A stretch of 15,362 nucleotides of DNA from JBGSPL01 sp964511435 (GCA_964511435.1 CAZEFH010000015.1:1-15362); one strand, 5' to 3'. Positions 1-8,274 are shown, counted from the first letter of the stretch. Notes: generated by a model from the sequence alone, not told the origin. A program made the numbers and translations.

Positions 1-33
1 TCTCGTGGGCTCGGAGATGTGTATAAGAGACAG
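1..33 (+). other. Nextera (Tn5) read-2 adapter, not genomic
   Basis: The first 33 bases equal the Illumina Nextera read-2 transposase adapter minus its first G. Positions 15-33 are the 19-bp Tn5 mosaic end AGATGTGTATAAGAGACAG. In such libraries the insert begins immediately after the mosaic end, so genomic sequence begins at 34. This is an untrimmed adapter at a contig end and should be masked. Confidence 0.97.
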
Positions 34-488
34 GTTTTCGTGCGGTAGCCCGCCCTCATTTCAAAACAAAAGTAAATAATATGTCCAGATTTATAAATTA
101 TCAAAAAATATTAACCGCAATATTTGCTTAAATAATTGAAAATATTAAGAAGATTTTAGGGTGCAGCGAAGTATCTAACAAGAAGTCACTTATTAGGATA
201 AAATAGCTTTATATAGGCATAAAACGTAACTATTATTCATAATATAGATGACCTACCATAGCCTTAAATTTCTATTTCGCAAATGTCGTCCAAGATATAT
301 TGTGCGACATGCTATTTATAAAGAAGATTGTAGGGTGTAACAGTCGGTTCAGTAACTAAAAATATTATCTAGTACTGTTTTCTCTTCCGCTTCTATCCAT
401 CCCTACTTCATATGTCCTATTTATATATAATTAACCATTATTTTTGCTTCTATTTATTTTAATAATTCGCACCACTTTTTATTAAAAT
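34..488. other. AT-rich non-coding stretch
   Basis: No convincing gene is visible here on either strand and no tRNA-like fold was found. It is AT-rich and has short inverted repeats: a 7-bp AAATATT/AATATTT pair at 106-112/119-125 and a 6-bp ATGTCG/CGACAT pair at 283-288/305-310. It also holds a near-identical 17-bp direct repeat, listed separately. Because it starts at a library end, continuity with the neighbouring genome is only as good as the assembly. Confidence 0.6.
147..337 (+). repeat. 17-bp imperfect direct repeat pair
   Basis: AAGAAGATTTTAGGGTG at 147-163 recurs as AAGAAGATTGTAGGGTG at 321-337, with 16 of 17 bases identical and a period of 174 bases. The flanks do not align beyond a few bases. 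It may be a remnant of a duplicated intergenic element, a protein-binding site or chance in AT-rich DNA. Confidence 0.45.
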
Positions 489-512
489 ACGGCCACCTTT
501 TCTGGTAGCCGT
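482..512 (-). terminator. Terminator of the VirD4-like operon
   Basis: Stem 489-497/504-512 pairs 8 of 9 bases (ACGGCCACC with GGTAGCCGT) around a 6-base loop. On the minus strand it is followed by ATTTTAAT. It lies about 30 bases past the stop codon of the VirD4-like gene, which fits an intrinsic terminator. Confidence 0.75.
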
Positions 513-544
513 AAAGATTTACATTCTTTTAAAATATTAATTAA

Positions 545-3500
545 CTAGAAATGGATCTCCTCGCCTGGATGGAGCTCGTGGGTCTTTTTTACGACGATAC
601 GCTCGTGTGGTTCAATGGTTTTTAGCTTAGCAAACTCATCTGCCGTAATTTGCTTTTCGACCTTGTGTCGATATACGTGTTCATGTGTGGGCTTAGCAAC
701 GCTGATAAGGGTGTCCTTGATTTCCTGTTTGGTAGATGGTAATTGCTCCTCGTTAACATTGAGGTTATGTGACTTTACGTCAGTAGTGGGGGGAGTAGGG
801 TTGCTCTCCTCTGTTGGGGGATTTATAACAGCAGATTTGATGGTATCAAGAGTTTTTCGGTCTAATTTTTCTGCCACAGTCTCCCCCGTTGGTTTTTTAG
901 GTAACAGAGAGATGAGAATTTCTTTATCATCTGTGTGGTCCTCAATTCCGAGAAACTTACTAGCCCCGCCAAGGCCGTTCTCAATTGCCTGTAACTGAGC
1001 TACCATTTCTGCGGGGGTTCCAACCCAGATATCGGGAGCTTTCCCAGCTGCAAATAACTTGCTCTCGGCTGGCTCGTACATGTTAATTTTTACTTGATAG
1101 ATTTTTTGGCCACCTTTCTTATAGACGCCACCTTTTTCTCGCCCTCTCTCGTCCTTTATGAGGCCCTTAGGAGCGTTTTTAGGTAGAAAGACGTACTTGT
1201 CGTCGTGATCCTTGTGGCGGACGATATAATCAGCACTATCTTCGAGTCTTGCAATAACTTTTTGCTTTTCGTTAGTTGTACTAGGATTAATACTTTTTTT
1301 GGTATTTTCAATAATCGCCATCCGGAGAGCTTCGTTCTTTTCTTTTCCAGGTCTTGGATTATTGTTATTTTTGATACTATTCCCCTTGTCTGCTTTCGAT
1401 CCACTCCCCTTTTCGGCGTCAGATTTTCGCTCCCTGGTATTTTTTGTGATTATTGGATTATCGCCCTCATTTGCGTTAATCCCCGCCACAACAGAGTCAA
1501 CATTGTACCAGTGCTTAATATCATCTTCGACTAGCTCTCGAGGTTTGCCATATTTCTCTCTCGAAACTGCCTTAATAATACTGGAGAGATCTTCGGTAAT
1601 CTCAGGAGAATCGAGTGTCATTGCTGAAAATGGGACGCTAGTGACACCGTCAATAAGCATATTGAGATATATATGACGATTATCAAGGTTAATGATGTCA
1701 TTTTGAGTAAATACTGGTTCAAACTCCTTTTCGAGGTAGGCTGCATCAGTCGCACCAACCCGGAAAGATACTAGGGTACCAACGTTACCAAAGACAGCGT
1801 CACGTACTGTATCTTCCATCTGGGCGATATACTGATTGGCGACGTTTAAGGAGAGTCGGTACTTACGGGCCTCTGAGAGAATCGTGGCAAAAGAATCTGT
1901 GGCAAAGTTCTGAAACTCGTCAACGTACAGATAAAAATCTTTACGCTCTTCTTCTGGGATATATGCACGTTGCATTGCAGCGAGCTGAATTTTGGTAATA
2001 ATTAGACTACCAAGTAGCTCTGAGTTTACCTCGCCTATTTTCCCCGTAGATAGATCTACTAGCAAGATTTTGCCAGTGTTCATAATTTCGGCGAAATCAA
2101 CACTGCTCTTTGGTTGTCCAACGATGTTACGAATAATCGGAGATGCCGTAAACTGACCGACCTTATTTAGGATCGGAGCGACGGTTTCGGTTGCCATTTT
2201 ATCGTTGTAGGTTGAAAACTCCTTCAGCCAGAACATCTGGACTACTGGGTCAGTGACTTCACCGACAATTCGCTTGCGGTAGTTCTTGTCTGTAAGCATT
2301 CGCACGATGCCAAGCATGGTAGAGCCTTCGACTTCTGACAGCGCCAGTACGGTATGGTTGAGGACGTATTCTAGCCTGGGTCCCCAGGAGAAGCCAAACA
2401 TACGCTTTAGAACAGAGATAAAGCCTTTTGCTGTCTCTTCACGCATCCCTTCGGGGCTTTCAAGTGGATTGAAGCCTAGCGGGAAGTCTTTGTCTGCGGG
2501 GTTAAGGTAGACGACGTCTTGGACACGTTCCTTCGGGATGTATTTTAAGATTCGGTCGATGAGCTCACCGTGTGGGTCTATCACGGCTACACCTTCTCCA
2601 TTTTGAATATCGTGGATAGCGAGATTTTCTAGTAGGCGGGATTTACCAGTACCACTTTTACCGATAACGTACATATGGCGCAGGCGATCTTCCCGAGCCA
2701 TACCAAAAACGCGCTGACCATTACGGAAAGTTGTGGTACCGAGAGGTGTTAGACCATCGGGAATCTCATTTAAATTATCGATAGTGTGTAGGCTTGATGG
2801 TGGCTCGCCCTTTTTTGACGATGTCCAGACGATATTCGGCGTCTCTACTGAGACGTGGGGTAAATGATAAAGACTGGCCAACTCTTCAATGTTAAGGATA
2901 TAGCCACTTTTATTGAAGAGACGGGCACGGTAAGCATTCAAAAAGTCTTTCCCGGTGTAGAGACCGCTGCCTTGGAAACCGTTTAAATTCGTTGTATTAA
3001 ACTGTTTAAAGGCACCGATGACTGCCTGGATACGCTCAGCGGCCTTATCGGTTGTTTTGGCCAGATAGCAGACCCGGATAACAACGGCGAAGCCAAGCTT
3101 AGCGCTCTTTTCCTCGATTGCTGAAAGCTCGGTTTCTTCGGCGTGAGAAAGCTTCGGTCCTTCTTTTTCTTCTTTTTCTTTCTTCTTTTTCTCAGCCTCA
3201 GCTGCCTTCTTCTTTTGCTCTGGCGTCATAGGCACAATCAACGAATTGATTGCCAAAGGGATAAGCTGAAGCGGTAGTATTAAAAAATCGACTAACTTAT
3301 GAACCCAAGTATCAGCCCCGCTAAGTTTACCGGTTTTTTTACCTTGAATATGTGTCAATGAACCATCACGCCATTCATCGTCTACCGGCTTGGCGAGAAT
3401 CTGAATCCAAACTTGTTCACTCCTCTCTTCTATCTTTGAAAGCATGCCAGTGATACCGGCTAGTGGATCGACGTCAAAGTTTTGGAATGTTTTAATGGGG

Positions 3501-3994
3501 TATATTTCATCCTTTGTCAGAACAAGCTCGGTACCGACTACCGCATCATCAATTTTGTCATCATCGATGTCAATATCAAGCGCATAGTCCTTGACGATAG
3601 ATATTTCAGCCGTTGGGTACTGGGCGTAAATCTGGCCTTCGACGAAATCTTTTAGGTGTTTTGGTGTCCAGACATAGAACTCAATCGCATTAAGGGTACT
3701 AACGATCTCCATACTGAGATGTTCTTGGACACTAGTCCCCTTCTTTTGTTGAGATTTGGGATGAAGGATACCATGAAGAGCTGCGAACATCATTTCTGCA
3801 GCGACCGGGCCCTTCTCGTTGTTCTTTGGGATCTTTACCGATAGAATGATTGTTTCGATTGCCTCGACATATTCAGTTTTTTTGTAGTTTTTCCAGGTGA
3901 GGTAAAGAATAACCGGTACGACAATCCACCAAGTCCAAGCGACGACGGTCCACATCCCACTCAGAATTGCCAGACTTATGTCCTGTATCAGCAC
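545..3994 (-). CDS. VirD4/TraG-like type IV secretion coupling ATPase with long C-terminal tail
   Basis: A 1149-residue predicted inner-membrane ATPase of the VirD4/TraD/TraG (T4SS DNA-binding) superfamily, which passes DNA or protein substrates to a type IV secretion channel. A hydrophobic segment lies near residues 10-35 and a second at about 232-251, followed by a Lys/Glu-rich stretch (about 257-279). Walker A is GKSGTGKS at 445-452, followed by the typical AVIDPHGEL segment; the Walker B aspartate-glutamate is at 692-693 (YLYVDEFQNF). Residues after about 850 are polar and low in complexity, with a Lys-rich module near 960-1020 that I do not recognise. The start is GTG. Its Shine-Dalgarno AAGGAGGGG lies in the last codons of the upstream regulator, whose TAA abuts the GTG, so translation is probably coupled. 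No other T4SS gene is visible in the window, so the substrate is unknown. The family call is firm; the exact role is inferred. Confidence 0.88.
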   Translation of the reverse strand: MLIQDISLAILSGMWTVVAWTWWIVVPVILYLTWKNYKKTEYVEAIETIILSVKIPKNNEKGPVAAEMMFAALHGILHPKSQQKKGTSVQEHLSMEIVSTLNAIEFYVWTPKHLKDFVEGQIYAQYPTAEISIVKDYALDIDIDDDKIDDAVVGTELVLTKDEIYPIKTFQNFDVDPLAGITGMLSKIEERSEQVWIQILAKPVDDEWRDGSLTHIQGKKTGKLSGADTWVHKLVDFLILPLQLIPLAINSLIVPMTPEQKKKAAEAEKKKKEKEEKEGPKLSHAEETELSAIEEKSAKLGFAVVIRVCYLAKTTDKAAERIQAVIGAFKQFNTTNLNGFQGSGLYTGKDFLNAYRARLFNKSGYILNIEELASLYHLPHVSVETPNIVWTSSKKGEPPSSLHTIDNLNEIPDGLTPLGTTTFRNGQRVFGMAREDRLRHMYVIGKSGTGKSRLLENLAIHDIQNGEGVAVIDPHGELIDRILKYIPKERVQDVVYLNPADKDFPLGFNPLESPEGMREETAKGFISVLKRMFGFSWGPRLEYVLNHTVLALSEVEGSTMLGIVRMLTDKNYRKRIVGEVTDPVVQMFWLKEFSTYNDKMATETVAPILNKVGQFTASPIIRNIVGQPKSSVDFAEIMNTGKILLVDLSTGKIGEVNSELLGSLIITKIQLAAMQRAYIPEEERKDFYLYVDEFQNFATDSFATILSEARKYRLSLNVANQYIAQMEDTVRDAVFGNVGTLVSFRVGATDAAYLEKEFEPVFTQNDIINLDNRHIYLNMLIDGVTSVPFSAMTLDSPEITEDLSSIIKAVSREKYGKPRELVEDDIKHWYNVDSVVAGINANEGDNPIITKNTRERKSDAEKGSGSKADKGNSIKNNNNPRPGKEKNEALRMAIIENTKKSINPSTTNEKQKVIARLEDSADYIVRHKDHDDKYVFLPKNAPKGLIKDERGREKGGVYKKGGQKIYQVKINMYEPAESKLFAAGKAPDIWVGTPAEMVAQLQAIENGLGGASKFLGIEDHTDDKEILISLLPKKPTGETVAEKLDRKTLDTIKSAVINPPTEESNPTPPTTDVKSHNLNVNEEQLPSTKQEIKDTLISVAKPTHEHVYRHKVEKQITADEFAKLKTIEPHERIVVKKTHELHPGEEIHF

Positions 3995-5077
3995 TTACCC
4001 CTCCTTATTTGCTATCGTATAGGTCGCGCGGGCGACTCTCTTGAAGCGTCCCTTTTGTAGATTTAGTAATATTGTAGTCTCTTTCACGATTCGGCGCTTG
4101 AGAACTTCATTAATAATATCATCTTTATGCATTGGGCGACCAGCTTCGTAAAGAACAGTTTCGATCACTTCTTCGACTACGCCAGCGCTATATCCCCACT
4201 CTGATAGTGCATAGATACCACGACCGATGAGAACAAAGCGATTGTCTCTGATCAGTTCATTGTGTACGGCTTGTCTCGTAACAGCCTTCTCTTTACCACC
4301 GAAATTTTGAATATGTTTGGCTATTTCAGTATAGTGAAGCGGTTTCTGGTGCTTCTTTAAAATATAGTAAGTCTTGTCTTTGATACTCTTTGGATTAATG
4401 TCTCGCCAGTGTGAAAGGCCGAGGTGTCCTGTGTCGGTACGTAAAATTACCTTACAAGTTTCAACAGTCGCTATTAATGACTTGGGCGCTACTTCGGTAA
4501 AGTCCTTTTTTAGCTCTCTCACGAGGGTTGATTCTTCGACTGGCTTATTTTCTTTTTTGAGATATTCAACTGATGTTTTGATAATTTTCTCTACTAGATC
4601 TTCGGAAAGCGGTTTGACGAAATATGCTTTTACTACTGTCGGAGTATCATTAGTTGCGCCTATTTCTGAGATACAAGCAATAATGAATTCAAGCCGGTGT
4701 TTTGCCTTTGTGTCTGCGTTCTCACCCAGGATAATTCTTTCAAATTCACTACCACGAATAATATTCCCGTTTCTCTCAATGGTTCCAATAAGGACCTGTG
4801 AGATCTCCTGACCCCTGAGGTCCTGGCTCATAAACTCGGTGAACTTACGGATAGTATTTTTCTCAATCTGACGCACACGTTCACGTGTAACTCCAAGGTT
4901 TTTCCCGATTTCTTCGAGAGTCTTGGCTTTAGTGCCAGTAAGACCGAAACGATCTGAAATAACTTCTCGGTCACGGTCTTTTTTTACCTTAGGAGCAGTA
5001 AATAAAAACTCCACCTCCTTGGAAATGTCGAGGAGTTTTGAGACGGTATTTGTTGCTTTTACAGACTTATTATTCAT
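3995..5077 (-). CDS. Sigma-70 region 4 plus HARE-HTH transcription regulator
   Basis: A DNA-binding regulator of 360 residues from the chosen ATG. Residues about 52-79 (TLEEIGKNLGVTRERVRQIE) match the helix-turn-helix of sigma-70 region 4, which contacts -35 elements. Residues about 228-296 resemble the HARE-HTH domain found in the RNA polymerase delta subunit and restriction-linked proteins, and about 297-358 looks like a second, weaker copy. No sigma region 2 is visible, so it is probably not a stand-alone sigma factor but an RNA-polymerase-associated or delta-like factor (inference). An in-frame start exists 13 codons upstream at 5116, but it would lie on the -35 box of the promoter at 5088-5116. 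The ATG at 5077 is therefore preferred and gives a nearly leaderless mRNA with no Shine-Dalgarno. It is followed directly by the coupled VirD4-like gene. Confidence 0.82.
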   Translation of the reverse strand: MNNKSVKATNTVSKLLDISKEVEFLFTAPKVKKDRDREVISDRFGLTGTKAKTLEEIGKNLGVTRERVRQIEKNTIRKFTEFMSQDLRGQEISQVLIGTIERNGNIIRGSEFERIILGENADTKAKHRLEFIIACISEIGATNDTPTVVKAYFVKPLSEDLVEKIIKTSVEYLKKENKPVEESTLVRELKKDFTEVAPKSLIATVETCKVILRTDTGHLGLSHWRDINPKSIKDKTYYILKKHQKPLHYTEIAKHIQNFGGKEKAVTRQAVHNELIRDNRFVLIGRGIYALSEWGYSAGVVEEVIETVLYEAGRPMHKDDIINEVLKRRIVKETTILLNLQKGRFKRVARATYTIANKEG

Positions 5078-5087
5078 TGATATGCTA

Positions 5088-5116
5088 ATTATAGCATCAA
5101 ATACGATAAACGTCAA
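5088..5116 (-). promoter_or_regulatory. Near-consensus sigma-70 promoter with extended -10
   Basis: On the minus strand TTGACG (5111-5116) is separated by 17 bases from TATAAT (5088-5093), which is preceded by TG one base upstream (TGCTATAAT, extended -10). The predicted transcript start near 5081 is only about four bases before the ATG at 5077. It drives the HARE/sigma-4 and VirD4-like pair. It lies just after the ZIP stop codon with no terminator between them, so read-through from ZIP is possible. Confidence 0.82.
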
Positions 5117-5127
5117 CTATTTATAGG

Positions 5128-5856
5128 CTATCCAGCAACTGTAATTGCGGCGAAAATTATCGCCATTCCGACTATAGTAGCCACTGTAGTCCAGATTGTT
5201 GGATGGTGATGGTGACTCTCTGGGATAAGATCACTTGCACCTAAGTAGAGGAAGAGACCTACAAAAACCGACAGAACCAGGCCAAGGGTTGCTTCGCTAA
5301 CACTGAAGAAGAAGGCGCTCACTATGCCAGCCGCCGGAGCTAAGGCTGATATCAAAAGCCAGTTCTTGGTGCTTGTGCTGTTTTTCTTCTCTGCAATTAC
5401 GCCGACTGTACTTATTCCGTCGGAAAACTTATGTGCTAGAACACCTGCTGCTACTATCCATCCAATAGAACTTGAGACTTGAAAAGCGAGACCAATACCG
5501 AGGCCGTCAAGAAAGCTATGAAGTATCAGGGCAAAAATCCTAAGTTTCCCGTTTTCCTGACAATGAGCTGGGTTTTCGCAGTGATCGGCATGGGAATGGA
5601 GTGAAAGGTTGCGGTCAATAATCATATAAATCACAAAACCGAGAGCAATTAATACAGTCACGGTAACGGGCTGATAAGACTGACTAGTAAGCTCAAATGC
5701 CTCCGGTAGCAAGTCGAAGAGGGCCACACCCATCACGGTGCCGGCAGAAAAGCCGAGAATAAGATGTAGTTTATCCTTAAATTTCAGCGCAAAAAGTCCG
5801 CCTACGTAAGTAGTTACTACCATCACTAAGATTAAAAATATAAGAGTTGTGGTCAT
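5128..5856 (-). CDS. ZIP family metal transporter
   Basis: A 242-residue polytopic membrane protein of the ZIP (Zrt/Irt-like) family, which moves divalent metal ions such as zinc or iron into the cytoplasm. About seven or eight hydrophobic segments can be seen. The signature metal-site motifs are present: HSFLDG at 113-118 in the fourth helix and HKFSDG at 142-147 in the fifth. A His/Cys-rich cytoplasmic loop (residues 87-99, HSHADHCENPAHC) and a His run at 215-218 are probable metal-binding patches. The length is normal for bacterial ZIP proteins (about 230-270). It lies 9 bases downstream of rarA on the same strand with no evident Shine-Dalgarno, so it is probably co-transcribed with rarA. 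The metal specificity cannot be read from sequence. Confidence 0.92.
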   Translation of the reverse strand: MTTTLIFLILVMVVTTYVGGLFALKFKDKLHLILGFSAGTVMGVALFDLLPEAFELTSQSYQPVTVTVLIALGFVIYMIIDRNLSLHSHADHCENPAHCQENGKLRIFALILHSFLDGLGIGLAFQVSSSIGWIVAAGVLAHKFSDGISTVGVIAEKKNSTSTKNWLLISALAPAAGIVSAFFFSVSEATLGLVLSVFVGLFLYLGASDLIPESHHHHPTIWTTVATIVGMAIIFAAITVAG

Positions 5857-5865
5857 AAAGCCATT

Positions 5866-7170
5866 CTACTTATTTGTTCTAAGTTTAGCAAGCCTAGCTT
5901 TGATTTCTGCTTCTCCCCCATTATCAGTCGGCTCGTAATATTTACGGCTAATGAGTTCGGGGGGGAGATATTGTTGATCTACGTAGTGACCTGGAAAGTT
6001 GTGTGGATACTTATACCCGGCACCCTTACCTTGTTTTTTGTCGAAGCTGGTAGGGGCATTTACAATATGTTTTGGCACTCCACTAAACTTTTCTTCTCGA
6101 ACATCGCGAAGTGCCTTGTCAATGGCTAGATACGAGGCATTTGACTTCGGGGCACTAGCTAGATAAGTGCAGCACTGAGCAAGGTTGATTCTTGCCTCAG
6201 GGAGACCAATCTTGGTAACGGCCTCAAAGGTGGCATTTGCAAGTACTAGTGCCATCGGAGCCGCATTACCGATATCTTCAGAAGCGAAGACTAGCATCCT
6301 GCGAGCAATAAACTTGGGGTCCTCCCCCCCCTCTATCATCCGGGCCATCCAGTAGATGGCGGCGTCTGGATCACTACCGCGGAGGGATTTGATAAAAGCA
6401 GAAATGATGTCATAGTGCTCAGCACCTTGTTTGTAGTTCGAAATAAACTTCTTATTAATTGCCTGCTCTATTATCTCCTGAGTAATTTTGTTGTTCGTAA
6501 GCTTTGAGTTTGCGGCGATTTCTAGTGCATTTAGTGCGACTCTGGCGTCACCACTGGCATAACGAGATAAGGCCTCGAGAGCCTTCTTCTCGATGGTTAG
6601 CTTGCGCTCGCCCAAACCACGTTGTTTGTCTTTGACGGCTGCTTTTACAATTTTTGAGATATCTTCATCTGTTAGGGGTTTTAGTTCAAATAGCCGTGAG
6701 CGGGACATAATAGCAGAGTTAATTTCAAAACCGGGATTCTCTGTCGTTGCCCCGATAAGGATAATAGTGCCATTCTCAATATGTGGCAAAAAACCATCTT
6801 GCTGACTTTTGTTGAAACGATGTATTTCGTCTACAAAAAGTATTGTGCGTTTACTATATAGATCACGGCGCTCTCTTGCCTCTTTGACAACTCGTCTGAG
6901 ATCGGCGATGCCGCTGGTAACAGCGCTAAACTCCTCAAAGTGCGACTCCGTCGTACTGGCAATAATGCGCGCTAGAGTGGTCTTGCCGGTACCTGGAGGT
7001 CCCCAAAGAATAATCGATGACAGCGAGTCATTCTCGATGATTTGTCTAAGAAGTCTACCTTCACCGACTATATCACCCTGACCGCAAAATTCCGAAAAAT
7101 TTCGCGGGCGCATTCGTTCCGCTAGTGGCTTATTTGTATGGTTACTATCAAAAACAGTGAGTTTATTCAT
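5866..7170 (-). CDS. rarA: Replication-associated recombination protein A (RarA/MgsA, AAA+ ATPase)
   Basis: A 434-residue cytoplasmic AAA+ clamp-loader-like ATPase of the RarA/MgsA/WRNIP1 family, which acts at stalled replication forks and in recombination. Walker A is GPPGTGKT at 57-64, Walker B is LFVDEIHRFNKSQQD from 111, sensor 1 is IGATTENP at 139-146, and the SRSR arginine-finger region is at 156-159. The C-terminal tetramerisation region is typical (RGSDPDAAIYWMARMIEGGEDP, then a segment containing ASEDIGNA and the PHN/Y region near the end). Full length for the family. The ATG at 7170 is preceded by only a weak AGGATG. It starts the rarA-ZIP pair. I could not place a convincing promoter, but an AT-rich inverted repeat at 7246-7270 lies upstream. 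Confidence 0.95.
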   Translation of the reverse strand: MNKLTVFDSNHTNKPLAERMRPRNFSEFCGQGDIVGEGRLLRQIIENDSLSSIILWGPPGTGKTTLARIIASTTESHFEEFSAVTSGIADLRRVVKEARERRDLYSKRTILFVDEIHRFNKSQQDGFLPHIENGTIILIGATTENPGFEINSAIMSRSRLFELKPLTDEDISKIVKAAVKDKQRGLGERKLTIEKKALEALSRYASGDARVALNALEIAANSKLTNNKITQEIIEQAINKKFISNYKQGAEHYDIISAFIKSLRGSDPDAAIYWMARMIEGGEDPKFIARRMLVFASEDIGNAAPMALVLANATFEAVTKIGLPEARINLAQCCTYLASAPKSNASYLAIDKALRDVREEKFSGVPKHIVNAPTSFDKKQGKGAGYKYPHNFPGHYVDQQYLPPELISRKYYEPTDNGGEAEIKARLAKLRTNK

Positions 7171-7245
7171 GCTTAATCATCCTAAACCACTCTTCTCTAC
7201 TCTGCAAGTAGACAAAGACTAGTTTTCCCCAGGACAAAAGTGTTG

Positions 7246-7270
7246 ACAAATATAATTTATCGATATTTGT
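7246..7270. repeat. AT-rich inverted repeat upstream of rarA
   Basis: ACAAATA (7246-7252) and TATTTGT (7264-7270) form a perfect 7-bp dyad with 11 bases between centres. It sits in the gap between the start of rarA and the stop of the small Cys-rich gene. It could be an operator for rarA or part of a transcript end. There is no direct evidence for either. Confidence 0.4.
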
Positions 7271-7275
7271 AATGA

Positions 7276-7602
7276 CTACTCTGTAGGACAGACAAACTCA
7301 CATTTCGGGCCAGTTCTACCAACGAAAGTACCGTCAGGGCACTCTCTCGCATCCATCGTGCAAGCGACTCCTTCATCGCCCTCAACTGGTTGAGTGAATG
7401 ACTTTCCGTTTGGCAGAACGCAACGGGCAGGATAGCTTTCTTGTACTGGATATCCAGCCTCCAAGCATTCAGTGTAACTTGTTATCTTTTCCAATGACCC
7501 GGATCGTTTTAGCAGTAAGTAGTCAATAAGTGCTATCCCTACTGCAACAAAAAGTAGTATCGTCGCTGATATGAGTAGACTTCTAGGTGTCGGTGACTGC
7601 AT
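7276..7602 (-). CDS. Small membrane-anchored six-cysteine protein
   Basis: 108 residues, unknown function. An N-terminal hydrophobic helix (about 9-31) should anchor it, leaving an extracytoplasmic domain. That domain has six cysteines (46, 61, 81, 88, 101, 105), enough for three disulfides. The segments ECLEAGYPVQESYPARC and CTMDAREC...CEFVC are Gly/Pro-rich patterns that I recall from small exported proteins, but I cannot name a function. The ATG follows the stop codon of the upstream membrane protein by one base (TAAGATG), so the two are translationally coupled and probably work on the same cell surface. Confidence 0.75.
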   Translation of the reverse strand: MQSPTPRSLLISATILLFVAVGIALIDYLLLKRSGSLEKITSYTECLEAGYPVQESYPARCVLPNGKSFTQPVEGDEGVACTMDARECPDGTFVGRTGPKCEFVCPTE

Positions 7603-7603
7603 C

Positions 7604-8143
7604 TTAGTTGGTATTTTGGGCTAGCGTAATAACTATAGCACCACCATCTTGCACTGAGTCGTAAGTAATTGATACGGTATAATTGTCTTTTGTGCCGGTG
7701 GTACTTTTGATGGTGCCGACTTCAACGGTATCAGAGGCGGTAAAGCCAGCCTCCTTAACTTTCAAAACATATGAACTGTAGTCTGCTAAGGAGATGCCTT
7801 TAATTGAAATAGTCCAAGTATTGCCAAGATGAGCACTTGCAGTAATCTCTCCTTTTTCTAATCTGGGTAGCAAGGCGGGAGTATCAGTTGGCCAACTGGC
7901 GCTAGACTGGGTATTTACCGATACCTTATCATTGCCACTACCTATTTCTACTTCGGTACCGTTTTTGGTTATTTTAAAATTATTACCAAAATATGTTGCT
8001 ACACCACCCGCAAAAATAAGCATACTTATGAGCGGGATGATTACTATGACTAGTACTACAATGCCAATAATCCAGTACAACTTTTTTGAACCCTTGGATG
8101 GCGCTAAACTCGATGAAGTTTCTTTTGGTGTCTCGTTTTTCAT
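7604..8143 (-). CDS. Single-pass membrane protein with extracytoplasmic beta-rich domain
   Basis: 179 residues, function unknown. A polar Ser/Lys-rich N terminus (about 1-20) precedes one strong membrane helix (about 22-48, rich in Ile/Val) and then a Ser/Thr-rich domain. The part from about residue 84 (WPTDTPALLPRLEKGEI..., then GISLADYSSYVLKVKEAGF) resembles DUF6591-type domains by memory only. The ATG has a good Shine-Dalgarno, AAGGGAG, six to seven bases upstream. It is the first gene of a coupled pair with the six-Cys protein, suggesting a joint cell-envelope role (inference). Confidence 0.78.
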   Translation of the reverse strand: MKNETPKETSSSLAPSKGSKKLYWIIGIVVLVIVIIPLISMLIFAGGVATYFGNNFKITKNGTEVEIGSGNDKVSVNTQSSASWPTDTPALLPRLEKGEITASAHLGNTWTISIKGISLADYSSYVLKVKEAGFTASDTVEVGTIKSTTGTKDNYTVSITYDSVQDGGAIVITLAQNTN

Positions 8144-8165
8144 TACGATTCTCCCTTACAAGAGT

Positions 8166-8194
8166 AGTATATACCCCTTGTCAAAAGATATAAA
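8166..8194 (-). promoter_or_regulatory. Probable sigma-70 promoter for the 8143 gene pair
   Basis: Minus-strand TTTATA (8189-8194), 17-base spacer, TATACT (8166-8171). The predicted start near 8159 leaves a short leader that contains the Shine-Dalgarno. A TTGACA at 8179-8184 also exists but has no -10 at a proper distance. Confidence 0.55.
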
Positions 8195-8206
8195 TATCCC
8201 CGATAA

Positions 8207-8255
8207 GCGACAAGGACGATTCCCCACTAGGTGGTAAATCGTCCTTTTCTGTCGC
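8207..8255 (-). terminator. Long bulged hairpin downstream of the 8275 gene
   Basis: An outer stem GCGACA/TGTCGC (8207-8212/8250-8255) encloses an 8-bp stem GGACGATT/AATCGTCC (8214-8221/8237-8244). Next come a 2x2 internal loop, CCAC/GTGG (8224-8227/8231-8234) and a three-base loop. The T run (8245-8248) follows the inner stem on the plus strand; minus-strand T-richness is poor. So it may terminate either way, or be a structured 3' end of the minus-strand gene. Confidence 0.65.
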
Positions 8256-8274
8256 ACGTTCATGTAGCGGCGTC

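Noticed and set aside
615..1676. Several open frames on the plus strand opposite the VirD4-like gene
   Set aside because: They lie entirely within a long, motif-supported minus-strand gene, have no Shine-Dalgarno or recognisable domains, and look like antisense shadows.
4998..5022. Internal AAGGAGG in the HARE/sigma-4 gene as evidence for a later start
   Set aside because: No in-frame ATG, GTG or TTG lies at a workable distance downstream of it.
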